A stretch of 7,306 bases of DNA from JABMRP01 sp964444795 (GTDB taxonomy: Bacteria > Planctomycetota > Planctomycetia > Pirellulales > Thermoguttaceae). The notes below the pieces were generated by a model. The model saw only the letters and a list, made by a program, of their open reading frames with translations. It had not been told where the DNA came from and did not search any database. The position numbers were made by a program, and so were the translations under genes. The DNA is taken from assembly GCA_964444795.1 (NCBI GenBank), contig CAYUIQ010000340.1, forward strand, positions 1-7,306, in the 5' to 3' direction. Positions within the stretch are counted from its first letter, which is position 1. Every line of letters starts with the position of its first letter. Shown here one piece after another: positions 1 to 6,379 of this stretch.

Positions 1-17
1 CCCCAGTTTGCTGCGAT

Positions 18-50
18 CTGGGGGCTCGCTGCGCTCGACCACCAGGCACC
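18..50. repeat. End repeat, left copy
   Basis: This 33-nt block matches the reverse complement of 7263-7294 with a single inserted A. Both copies share the core GGGGGCTCGCTGCGCTCGAC. Similarity probably continues outward toward the window edge: in the 17 bases ending at the GGGGG run about 13 match between the copies. The block is itself partly palindromic, with CTGGGG-type ends facing CCCCAG in the right copy. It looks like a dispersed intergenic repeat. No coding potential or transposase accompanies it. Confidence 0.75.
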
Positions 51-90
51 CCATCCACTAATCTGCTTGTTACGCGGTCGCGTGCAATTG

Positions 91-109
91 GGGCACTTGG
101 TGCCCTTTT
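91..109 (+). terminator. Small hairpin with T-run, possible terminator
   Basis: GGGCAC, a TTG loop and GTGCCC form a perfect 6-bp stem (91-105), followed directly by TTTT (106-109). This is the shape of a weak Rho-independent terminator for transcription entering from the left. It overlaps the -35 half of the promoter proposed for recQ, so it may instead be incidental. The stem sequence resembles the core of the hairpin at 3686-3764. Confidence 0.3.
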
Positions 110-125
110 GTCCAGCGGGTATAAT
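97..125 (+). promoter_or_regulatory. Candidate sigma70-type promoter for recQ
   Basis: A perfect TATAAT at 120-125 lies 17 bp downstream of TTGGTG (97-102), which matches the first three bases of the -35 consensus. A start near 132 would give a leader of about 150 nt that contains the whole 164-237 hairpin. The -10 is strong and the -35 is mediocre. Confidence 0.5.
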
Positions 126-163
126 GTCCCCCTTGCTCAGAGAGTTGCTGAATCTGTCGCTTT

Positions 164-237
164 ATGTACGTTGGCCCTCCGAGGCCGTCGCTGTGCGGAC
201 GACCTCGAGTCGACGGCCTCGGAGGGCCATCGTACAT
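164..237. repeat. Large palindromic repeat upstream of recQ
   Basis: Arms of 27 nt (164-190 and 211-237) are complementary except at one position, around a 20-nt centre. The core is GGCCCTCCGAGGCCGTCG. Both strands are open across the palindrome and read as related peptides, beginning MYVGPPRPS on the plus strand and MYDGPPRPS on the minus strand. The plus-strand frame runs into recQ, so an automated call could wrongly add about 40 residues to the helicase. I see no flanking target-site duplication. It is probably a REP- or MITE-like intergenic element, and it would fold in the recQ 5' leader. Confidence 0.85.
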
Positions 238-283
238 GGAAGACGGTTTCGGCGGATATCCCCACCCTTGCACAAACGGCCCG

Positions 284-2947
284 ATGACCGAGATCTCCGA
301 CCTCCAACCCGAGTCGTACCTGGAGACCTTCGGTCTTCGCACATTTCGTCCCGGGCAGAAGGACGTGATCCAGTCGGTGCTCCAGGGCCGGGACTGCCTC
401 TGCGTGATGCCCACCGGCGGCGGAAAAAGCCTCTGCTACCAGCTTCCGGCCGTGGCCGATCGGGGGCTCACGCTGGTCATCTCTCCGTTGATCGCGCTAA
501 TGAAGGACCAGGTCGACCAGCTTCTGGCGCTGGACATCTCCGTCACGTTCATCAACAGCACGCTGTCGATGGACGAACAGCACCAGCGGCTGGAGGACAT
601 GGCGGCCGGCCGTTACCAGTTGGTCTACGTTGTGCCCGAGCGGTTTCGTAGCGAGCGGTTTCTCGAAGCGGTGCGTGCGGCCGATCTCCGCCTGCTGGCG
701 GTGGACGAAGCCCATTGCGTCAGCCAGTGGGGGCATGATTTTCGCCCCGACTACGCGCGGCTGGGGCGGTTCCGGCATAAGTTGGGTGATCCCACGACCA
801 TCGCCCTGACGGCCACGGCCACCGAGGCCGTGCAAGCCGACATCATCGAACAACTCGAACTCCGGCGGCCGCGGATCTTCATCACCGGGTTTGCCCGGGA
901 CAATCTCTTCTACGAAGTGCAAGCCGCGTCCAGCGATCGCCAGAAACAGGATCGCCTGGCCCGGTTCTTACGCGAAACCCCCGGCTCGGGTATCATCTAC
1001 GCGTCGACCCGCAAGCGCACCGAGGAAGTGGCCGAGGCCATGGCCTCGGAAACCCGGCGCAAGATACTCGTCTACCACGCCGGCATGCTCGGCCACGAAC
1101 GGCACGACGCGCAGGAGCAGTTTATCACCGGCGACGATACGATCGTGGTGGCAACCAATGCCTTTGGCATGGGGATCGACAAGGCGGACGTGCGTTTTGT
1201 CGTCCATTACAACATGCCGGGCACGCTGGAGGCCTACTATCAGGAAGCGGGCCGCGCCGGACGCGACGGGAATCCCTCGCGATGCCTGCTGCTCTACACC
1301 GCCTCGGATCGTTACCTCCAGGAGTTCTTCGTCGAAAGCAACTATCCACCCCGCGACGTCGTGGCCCAGGTACATGAATATCTCCGCACCCTGGATCAAG
1401 ACCCGATCGAGATGACGCAGCAGGAGATCAAGGACCGTCTGGGGCTGCCGATCGGTGCCGACGGGGTAGGCAACTGCGAGCAACTGCTCGAAAAGGCCGG
1501 CGTGCTGGAGCGGCTGGTCACCTCGGCAAACATGGCGTCCGTGCGGCTCGATAGCGATCTGCCCACGCTGGTCGACCTGTTGCCCAAGCAAGCGAAGGTG
1601 CGCCGCCGCGTGTTGCAGGCGGTCGAGCGATTGGTCGGCCCGCGGCGCAACGAAATGGTTCCTTTCCCCCCACGCGCCCTGCCCGATACGGCTGAGCTTG
1701 ATTCGGCCGCCGTCGCCCGCTCGCTGACGCAACTCAACCAGCTCGACGCCTTCACTTACGTACCGCCGTTTCGTGGCCGGGCCGTGCGGATGATCGATCG
1801 CGACACGTCGTTTCACCGGTTGGATATCGACTTCGCGGCCCTTGAAAAGCGGCGGGCGGCCGAGATGGCGAAGATTGCCCGGGTCGTTCGCTTTGCCTCC
1901 GATACGCGATGCCGGCAGAGCGACATCCTTCGTTATTTCGGCCAGCAAGACGCCTCGCCGTGCGGACATTGCGACAACTGCCGATCCCGCGGCACCGATG
2001 CGGTGGATTCCCCCGACAACACCACGGCCACCGATCCGACTCTGCTCGAAGCGGTTCGCATCGCGCTCAGTGGCGTGGCCCGCGTCGAGGCTCGCTTTGC
2101 CTGCGGGAAGCTGCTGGTGGCGCAGATGCTCTGCGGCTCGGGATCGGCCCGGCTGCGAAAGCTCGGGTTCGATCGGCTCAGCACGTTTGGCCTGCTTTCC
2201 TATCTGACGCAGGCCGACGCCGCTTCGTTGATCGACTCGCTGATTACCGCCGGCTGCGTGCGGCAGACCGACGTGGATCGGTCCCGTCCGGTCGTTCAAC
2301 TCACGCCCAAGGGCCGCGAGGTCATGCTCGGCAACGAGTCGCTGGACGGGCCGCTGCTGATCGACCAGTCGTTGTGTCGAAAGCTCATCGCCAAGGGGGC
2401 CGTGCCAAGCGAACCGGTCGCCAGGCCGGTCGACGCCATGGACCTGCCGCCGGTCGATGCGGAGTTGTTGGGCGCGTTGAAGCAATGGCGCAATGCGAAG
2501 GCCGCCGAAGCGAATGTTCCGTCGTATTGCGTTCTTTCCAATGCGACGCTGGAGGAGTTGGCCCGTCAGCGGCCCGATTCGCCGGACCGACTGCTTCAGG
2601 TGAAGGGGATCGGCGAGAAGAAGGTGAGCCAGTATGGCGATGCGCTGTTGACGCTGCTGGGCGGCCTCGACGAGTCGCCGAGTGCCGCGCCGATGGAAAC
2701 GGCCATGGCGAATCGAGAGCCGGAGGCGCCTGGCGCCGAGATATTCGATGCCGAGCCGGAACCGTCGACCGATGCCGCGGACATTTCTCCGCCGGACCCG
2801 GCCGAAATGCCCGGCTACTACTGGACCTGGCGACTGCTCTCTGCCGGTTTCTCGCCGCGAGAATGTGAAGTGATTCGCGGATTGTCACGCGACACGGTCG
2901 TTGAGCACATCCAGCAGGCGAAGCAGCACGGTTTGGAGATTCCTTGA
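284..2947 (+). CDS. recQ: ATP-dependent DNA helicase RecQ
   Basis: An 887-residue superfamily 2 3'-5' DNA helicase, expected to act in the cytoplasm in recombinational repair and replication-fork processing. Visible motifs are Walker A TGGGKS (44-49), DEAH (141-144) followed by the RecQ aromatic loop SQWGHDFRP, TATAT (176-180), and motif VI QEAGRAGRDG (320-329). The RecQ zinc site is C543, C560, C563, C566. A winged-helix RQC-like region follows (about 575-700), then an HRDC domain (about 725-795), an acidic proline-rich linker, and a C-terminal helical, probably HTH-type segment (843-887). It is longer than the roughly 610-residue E. coli protein because of about 200 residues between motif VI and the zinc site plus the C-terminal extension. 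ATG 284 was chosen because it sits just before the conserved LETFGLRTFRPGQ. In-frame ATGs at 164 and 236 lie in the upstream repeat. The 236 start has GGAGG 10 nt before it and remains possible. Confidence 0.96.
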   Translation: MTEISDLQPESYLETFGLRTFRPGQKDVIQSVLQGRDCLCVMPTGGGKSLCYQLPAVADRGLTLVISPLIALMKDQVDQLLALDISVTFINSTLSMDEQHQRLEDMAAGRYQLVYVVPERFRSERFLEAVRAADLRLLAVDEAHCVSQWGHDFRPDYARLGRFRHKLGDPTTIALTATATEAVQADIIEQLELRRPRIFITGFARDNLFYEVQAASSDRQKQDRLARFLRETPGSGIIYASTRKRTEEVAEAMASETRRKILVYHAGMLGHERHDAQEQFITGDDTIVVATNAFGMGIDKADVRFVVHYNMPGTLEAYYQEAGRAGRDGNPSRCLLLYTASDRYLQEFFVESNYPPRDVVAQVHEYLRTLDQDPIEMTQQEIKDRLGLPIGADGVGNCEQLLEKAGVLERLVTSANMASVRLDSDLPTLVDLLPKQAKVRRRVLQAVERLVGPRRNEMVPFPPRALPDTAELDSAAVARSLTQLNQLDAFTYVPPFRGRAVRMIDRDTSFHRLDIDFAALEKRRAAEMAKIARVVRFASDTRCRQSDILRYFGQQDASPCGHCDNCRSRGTDAVDSPDNTTATDPTLLEAVRIALSGVARVEARFACGKLLVAQMLCGSGSARLRKLGFDRLSTFGLLSYLTQADAASLIDSLITAGCVRQTDVDRSRPVVQLTPKGREVMLGNESLDGPLLIDQSLCRKLIAKGAVPSEPVARPVDAMDLPPVDAELLGALKQWRNAKAAEANVPSYCVLSNATLEELARQRPDSPDRLLQVKGIGEKKVSQYGDALLTLLGGLDESPSAAPMETAMANREPEAPGAEIFDAEPEPSTDAADISPPDPAEMPGYYWTWRLLSAGFSPRECEVIRGLSRDTVVEHIQQAKQHGLEIP

Positions 2948-2972
2948 CCGAATCGACAAATCACGATAAACT
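2944..2972 (+). promoter_or_regulatory. Candidate promoter of the toxin-antitoxin operon
   Basis: TTGACC (2944-2949) matches five of six -35 consensus bases. After 17 bp comes TAAACT (2967-2972), four of six for the -10. The -35 overlaps the recQ stop codon TGA at 2945-2947, so the operon could be transcribed independently of recQ from within its 3' end. Confidence 0.45.
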
Positions 2973-2982
2973 GCATAAGGAG

Positions 2983-2997
2983 CTTCCGAGTCGGAGG
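2983..2997. promoter_or_regulatory. Short palindrome, possible ParD operator, covering the ribosome binding site
   Basis: TCCGA-G-TCGGA (2985-2995) is a perfect palindrome. It extends to CTTCCGA/TCGGAGG (2983-2997) with one mismatch. It lies just past the proposed -10 and contains GGAGG (2993-2997), 9 nt before the antitoxin ATG. Ribbon-helix-helix antitoxins of ParDE-type operons usually repress their own promoter by binding short palindromes, so this is a plausible operator. That role is inferred from position and symmetry only. Confidence 0.4.
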
Positions 2998-3006
2998 ATG
3001 TAAGGC

Positions 3007-3282
3007 ATGACCGTCGAAATTCCCCCAGAATTACAGCCGTTTGTGCAACACGTGATCGAGATCGGCAACTTCAGCAACGAAGCCGAAGTGGTGGGCGAAG
3101 CCCTCCGACTGCTTCGCCAGCGGCAACTCTACGAATTACGCGCCGATATCGACGCAGCCGTCGTGCAGCTCGACCGGGGAGAGGGAATCGAAATGGAAGG
3201 CGAGCAGGCACTTAGAGCATTCTTCGCGGACATCAAGTCCAGCGGCATGAAGCGTTTGGCGGCCAACCAGGACGCCCGATGA
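3007..3282 (+). CDS. ParD-like ribbon-helix-helix antitoxin, type II toxin-antitoxin system
   Basis: A 91-residue protein with the plan of a ParD/CopG-type antitoxin. A short N-terminal strand (TVEIPP, 2-7) would pair in a dimer to bind DNA. Two helices follow (about 8-20 and 24-40), including the family-typical segment FSNEAEVVGEALRLLRQR. An acidic, helical C-terminal half (about 41-88) would wrap and neutralise the toxin. The start is supported by GGAGG at 2993-2997 with 9-nt spacing. The gene overlaps the downstream toxin by 4 bp (ATGA), indicating translational coupling. It probably autoregulates the operon through the palindrome at 2983-2997. It is recognised by pattern and by its partner, so the exact subfamily is uncertain. 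Confidence 0.88.
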   Translation: MTVEIPPELQPFVQHVIEIGNFSNEAEVVGEALRLLRQRQLYELRADIDAAVVQLDRGEGIEMEGEQALRAFFADIKSSGMKRLAANQDAR

Positions 3283-3566
3283 CAGGCTATGCGATCGCCC
3301 CGCTGGCACGAGATGACCTCGGCAATATCTGGGACTACATCGCCGGCGATAATGTATCGGCCGCAAATCGATTACTCGACGAGTTGCACAAGGCGTTTCT
3401 CTTGCTCGGCACACAACCGTTGATCGGTCAGACTCGCCAGGAACTCCGCGAGAGCCTTCGCAGTTTTTCGGTGGGCAAGTACGTTGTCTATTACGAACCT
3501 GTCGACCGGCGGATCAGAGTTCTGCGCGTTCTGCATGGCTCCCGCGACGTCAACGTTCTGTTTTGA
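3279..3566 (+). CDS. ParE/RelE-superfamily toxin, type II toxin-antitoxin system
   Basis: A 95-residue protein typical in length for ParE/RelE toxins. Family signatures are DLGNIWDYIAGDN (13-25), the arginine-rich central stretch GQTRQELRESLRSFSVGKY (50-68), the strand YVVYYEP (68-74), and the C-terminal VLRVLHGSRDV (81-91). This pattern is closer to ParE than to ribosome-dependent RelE. ParE members poison DNA gyrase, while RelE members cleave mRNA on the ribosome, and the sequence alone does not settle the target. Its ATG lies inside the antitoxin's final codons (4-bp overlap), the usual antitoxin-first order. No frameshift or truncation is visible, so the toxin should be intact. G+C is 55% over 3301-3420, below recQ, consistent with horizontal acquisition. 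Confidence 0.9.
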   Translation: MTGYAIAPLARDDLGNIWDYIAGDNVSAANRLLDELHKAFLLLGTQPLIGQTRQELRESLRSFSVGKYVVYYEPVDRRIRVLRVLHGSRDVNVLF

Positions 3567-3590
3567 GCGGGGGCGCGTTTTGGTTAGAAT
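3563..3590 (+). promoter_or_regulatory. Weak promoter-like sequence after the toxin gene
   Basis: TTGAGC (3563-3568, overlapping the toxin stop codon) and TAGAAT (3585-3590, five of six for -10) are separated by 16 bp. Transcription would enter the recQ-tail remnant and then the convergent hairpin, with no gene to serve. It may be the relic of a promoter whose gene has been lost, or chance. Confidence 0.25.
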
Positions 3591-3644
3591 GCCGTTCGTC
3601 GCTGGGGTCTGGTGCCTGCGATAATGTCTGTCCTTTCCGGCTTC

Positions 3645-3680
3645 GTCCAGCAAGCCAAGCAACACGGCCTGGAGATCCCT
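3645..3680 (+). pseudogene. Remnant of a RecQ 3' end
   Basis: Twelve consecutive codons read VQQAKQHGLEIP, against IQQAKQHGLEIP at the RecQ C-terminus (codons at 2909-2944). Eleven of 12 residues are identical. At DNA level 29 of 36 bases match. Six of the seven differences are synonymous and one makes I to V. The next codon is TGG (Trp) where recQ has its TGA stop. Upstream of the fragment the similarity to recQ coding sequence stops within a few codons. The silent-site pattern says both copies diverged while under protein-level selection, so this is a piece of a once-functional recQ-like gene and not a fresh local copy. The frame is open from GTG 3612 to 4007 but runs through a hairpin repeat and antisense to the next gene, so I do not regard it as a gene. 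Confidence 0.7.
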
Positions 3681-3685
3681 TGGCC

Positions 3686-3764
3686 GTTTAGCCCAGGCAC
3701 TTGTGCCCGGCGTTTCAAAGCACTTTGTCCCTCCCAACACTGGGCACAAGTGCCCGGGCTAAAC
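3686..3764. repeat. Hairpin repeat between convergent genes, probable bidirectional terminator
   Basis: Arms of 23 nt (3686-3708 and 3742-3764) pair with one mismatch around a 33-nt loop. The arm core is GGCACTTGTGCCC with outer GTTTAGCCC. It starts 5 nt after the recQ-tail remnant and ends 5 nt before the stop codon of the minus-strand gene (3770-3772), which places it where transcripts from both sides should end. No clear T-run follows either arm, so termination would rely on the strong stem. Inside the loop, AAAG-CA-CTTT forms a second small hairpin. It may be a dispersed element reused as a terminator. Confidence 0.75.
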
Positions 3765-3769
3765 AGATC

Positions 3770-6370
3770 TCAATACTCCACCACCACAATATCACTCAAC
3801 CCCAGCGGCAACTCGAACTCGACGCGAAGTGAACGTCGCGCCGTGCTGGCGGCCTCTTGCTCGATCAAGGCAAACGGCACGTTGCCCGACTCGCAGGATA
3901 CGATCTTCTTCACCGGTTTGTCCACGTCGAGCCGAACCGCGAGCCGCTGGATCGGCTCGTACGTGAAGTTGGCCAAGACCAGGGCCGTGCCTTGGGGGCC
4001 GTCGTAAACGCCCGCCTCGACGACCGGGTGCGAGAGATCGACCAGAGGCGCGACATGGCGCCCGCGGGCCGTCCCGGTAATGAGACGCCGCAAATCGCCC
4101 GGCCACTTCTCCTTCAGTTCGGCCGGCACGAATCGGGCTTCCTTGATGTACGCCAGCGCCGGACATCCGCCCAGATAGCGCGCTTTTCCTCGGCCGAAAG
4201 CATGGTCGACCACCGCCGGCGAATCGTCGGAAAACCGGCCAAGCACTCGGGCGGTTGTTGGGGTGAAACGCACTTTGGCGCCCAAAATGCCCCAGGAAGG
4301 CTGCTGCTGATCGGTCGCCTCATCGTCGAAGGTCACCCGATCGAGATAGCGCATCCCGTTGAGCGCCCCGCGAATGTGATACCGGCCCGGCTGCACTGCG
4401 ACGTCCAGCTTCGGTTCGATTCCAAACACTTCGGCGAGGATTGCGGAAGGTTCATCAAACTCGTTGCGGCTGCCGGCGGCGCAACTGGCCTGGAGATGGC
4501 CGCCGCCGGCCACCCACGCCTTGATCTTCGCCGCCGCCGTGTCCTTGATGCACGGGTCGGTAACGTAGAGCACGTCGTAATCGCCCAGTCGCCCGGCCTC
4601 GACGTCTTCCTCGGTGAGCATGTCGACGGAGTATTGCTCGTGGACCAGGGCGAGATATGTCCCGCGGCGCTGGAGCATGTGGACGTAACCCCACGGCTGC
4701 CACAGATCGGACGAGATGCTGTAGAGCAGGGCCACTCGCGTGGGGCGCGGCTTGCCCGGGGCGAGCATGTGTTCGGCCGCGGCCAACTGCCGGGTGACGG
4801 CCACGATGCCGTCGTACGAACCGCGAAGATCGGACCAGTAGTTCTCGGTGCTCGTGGCGGTCGGGCCGTAGGTCCAGTAGAAGAAGTGTTTCGCTCCCTG
4901 ACACAGAGCCGAGGCGCTTTTCAGCCGCAGGTTGGTTTCGTCGCTGGGCGTGATCCAGGCGATAATCGGCATCGATCCGCGACTGCCGCTGCGAAACATG
5001 GCCGCCTGAAAGCCCATCAGTTGAAAGCCCTCCCAGGTGGTGTTCGGGCCGTACATGTATTGCAGGCCCATCCAATCCTCGATGCCCGCCAGATCGACCG
5101 CCCGGCGACGCGCCAAATCGAACCAATCGGCGGCCAGCACGACGCGTCCCCAAGTCGGGTTGGGGCCCGTGCCCATCCCCAGGCCCGTGCCGCTGAAGTA
5201 CGGATGGTCGGCCACCAGCGTCGAGGTTCGCGGATTCGGGCCCAGATGGCGGTGCAGCGATTCGGTCAGCCAGCGGAATCGCTCGGTCGTGGCTTCCTGC
5301 CGGAAGCGAGAGGAATAGTAGAATACCCGATTGGCAACCGCTCGGTTCTTCTTTTGACGCTCGCGAAGTTCATCCAGCGTGTCGATGGGCACGACGTCGG
5401 TCAGTAACTTCGCCCCGAGGTCCCGCGGGTCAATCTTCTTCGCGGCGAGCCAACGATGGAAATGGGCAATCGCCTTGGGGTCGTCGCCGATCTCAGGTGC
5501 CGTGATTTCGTCGCGCAGTCCGAACGGCACTCCCGGCGCCAATCCGTCGGCAAACTTCGGCGCCACCCGGGCGATCTGGGCGCCGACGTCTTCGCGTGTC
5601 ACCCGAGGGCTGAAGTCGACCGAGTGGGTGTGTCCCGGGACGCGGAACTCGAACTCCCGGCGGACCGCCTCGCTCTGGTTGCCCACCACGTTGAACCCCA
5701 ACAGTCGCAGCACTTCGGCTTCGCGCAGGTTCAACTCCTCGCGCTGCGGCGACCAGAAGCTCGTCTGCACGATCAACTCCTTGGGCGAAACGGCACGGCC
5801 GCCGCTGGCTTCACGTGCCCAACGCAACCGTCGCGCGGTCATTTGCGCTGCCGTTTCGAGTTGGTCGGAATCTTCGGCAAGCCGGGGCGAGACGAGAAAA
5901 CTCGTCTTCGCACCACGAAACGACTCGGCAAACCGTTTGACCAGTCCGTCCGAAGAGGCGGCTGTCGACAGTTCGATCACGACCGTCCGGTCCTCGGCCG
6001 TCTGGTCGGTGACAAACTCGGCCGTCACGTTGGGAAACTCGGCCACCCCGCCGGACCGCGACATCCGGCCGTGCATCCGCGCCCCGGCATGTTGCTTCAA
6101 ATCGAACCAGGGCGTGAACTCTCCGCCCGCCACGCGAAGCGCCGGATCCTTGTCGGCCCCCGCGGGAATGACTGCCCGGGGTAGATACCAGGGGCTCTTG
6201 TGAATATACCCGGCCAGACGCACGTGGTAGTTCGTCGCACGGGGTTTCTGCAGTTTGAACCGCACGAAAACGCCGTCGGCCGCCGTTGCCGCGGTCGGCT
6301 GCACGAGAGCGGAGATACCGAGCAGACCGACCGTCAGGCAGGCCGCGAGAAGAGACTTGGAAGGTTTCAT
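3770..6370 (-). CDS. Secreted GH42-like (beta-galactosidase-type) glycoside hydrolase-like protein
   Basis: An 866-residue exported protein. The N-terminus has basic residues, a hydrophobic core (about 7-23) and a TAATA-ADG signal-peptidase I-like site near residue 30. Residues about 34-160 look beta-rich, possibly a jelly-roll module. A TIM-barrel-like part follows (about 200-540). GLRDE (284-288) with the downstream HFHRWLAAK resembles the GH42 acid/base strand and its following helix, but with Asp-Glu where classical members have Asn-Glu. GAKHFFYWTYGP (492-503) resembles a late barrel strand. Residues about 545-655 (RVALLYSISSD to the end of ILAEVFGI) fit the GH42 trimerisation domain, which has a glutamine-amidotransferase-like fold. 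A beta-rich C-terminus ends at 866. The substrate is not predictable and the nucleophile is uncertain. ATG 6370 has GGAGG 9 nt upstream and begins the signal peptide. The longer frame to 6442 adds 24 unlikely residues. Confidence 0.82.
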   Translation of the reverse strand: MKPSKSLLAACLTVGLLGISALVQPTAATAADGVFVRFKLQKPRATNYHVRLAGYIHKSPWYLPRAVIPAGADKDPALRVAGGEFTPWFDLKQHAGARMHGRMSRSGGVAEFPNVTAEFVTDQTAEDRTVVIELSTAASSDGLVKRFAESFRGAKTSFLVSPRLAEDSDQLETAAQMTARRLRWAREASGGRAVSPKELIVQTSFWSPQREELNLREAEVLRLLGFNVVGNQSEAVRREFEFRVPGHTHSVDFSPRVTREDVGAQIARVAPKFADGLAPGVPFGLRDEITAPEIGDDPKAIAHFHRWLAAKKIDPRDLGAKLLTDVVPIDTLDELRERQKKNRAVANRVFYYSSRFRQEATTERFRWLTESLHRHLGPNPRTSTLVADHPYFSGTGLGMGTGPNPTWGRVVLAADWFDLARRRAVDLAGIEDWMGLQYMYGPNTTWEGFQLMGFQAAMFRSGSRGSMPIIAWITPSDETNLRLKSASALCQGAKHFFYWTYGPTATSTENYWSDLRGSYDGIVAVTRQLAAAEHMLAPGKPRPTRVALLYSISSDLWQPWGYVHMLQRRGTYLALVHEQYSVDMLTEEDVEAGRLGDYDVLYVTDPCIKDTAAAKIKAWVAGGGHLQASCAAGSRNEFDEPSAILAEVFGIEPKLDVAVQPGRYHIRGALNGMRYLDRVTFDDEATDQQQPSWGILGAKVRFTPTTARVLGRFSDDSPAVVDHAFGRGKARYLGGCPALAYIKEARFVPAELKEKWPGDLRRLITGTARGRHVAPLVDLSHPVVEAGVYDGPQGTALVLANFTYEPIQRLAVRLDVDKPVKKIVSCESGNVPFALIEQEAASTARRSLRVEFELPLGLSDIVVVEY

Positions 6371-6379
6371 GTTCGGTTG

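Noticed and set aside
164..283. N-terminal extension of RecQ by 40 residues
   Set aside because: Most of it is encoded by a palindromic repeat that reads similarly on both strands, and it lies outside the conserved RecQ sequence.
968..2485. 505-residue open frame antisense to recQ
   Set aside because: It lies wholly opposite the well-supported recQ reading frame, shows no recognisable domain, and long antisense frames are expected in DNA of this G+C content.
2998..3003. ATG-TAA start-stop pair directly after GGAGG and before the antitoxin ATG
   Set aside because: It is too close to the Shine-Dalgarno to be used, and the antitoxin start at 3007 has ideal spacing.
3612..4007. Open frame of 131 codons containing the recQ-tail remnant
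   Set aside because: Only 12 codons are homologous to anything I recognise. The rest is a hairpin repeat and sequence antisense to the next gene.
3857..5407. 516-residue open frame antisense to the GH42-like gene
   Set aside because: It has no known motif or signal, and the minus-strand gene has a Shine-Dalgarno, a signal peptide and a domain layout.
6335..6370. Lipobox-like LAAC at residues 8-11 of the GH42-like protein
   Set aside because: The Cys comes too early, before most of the hydrophobic core. A signal-peptidase I site near residue 30 fits better.
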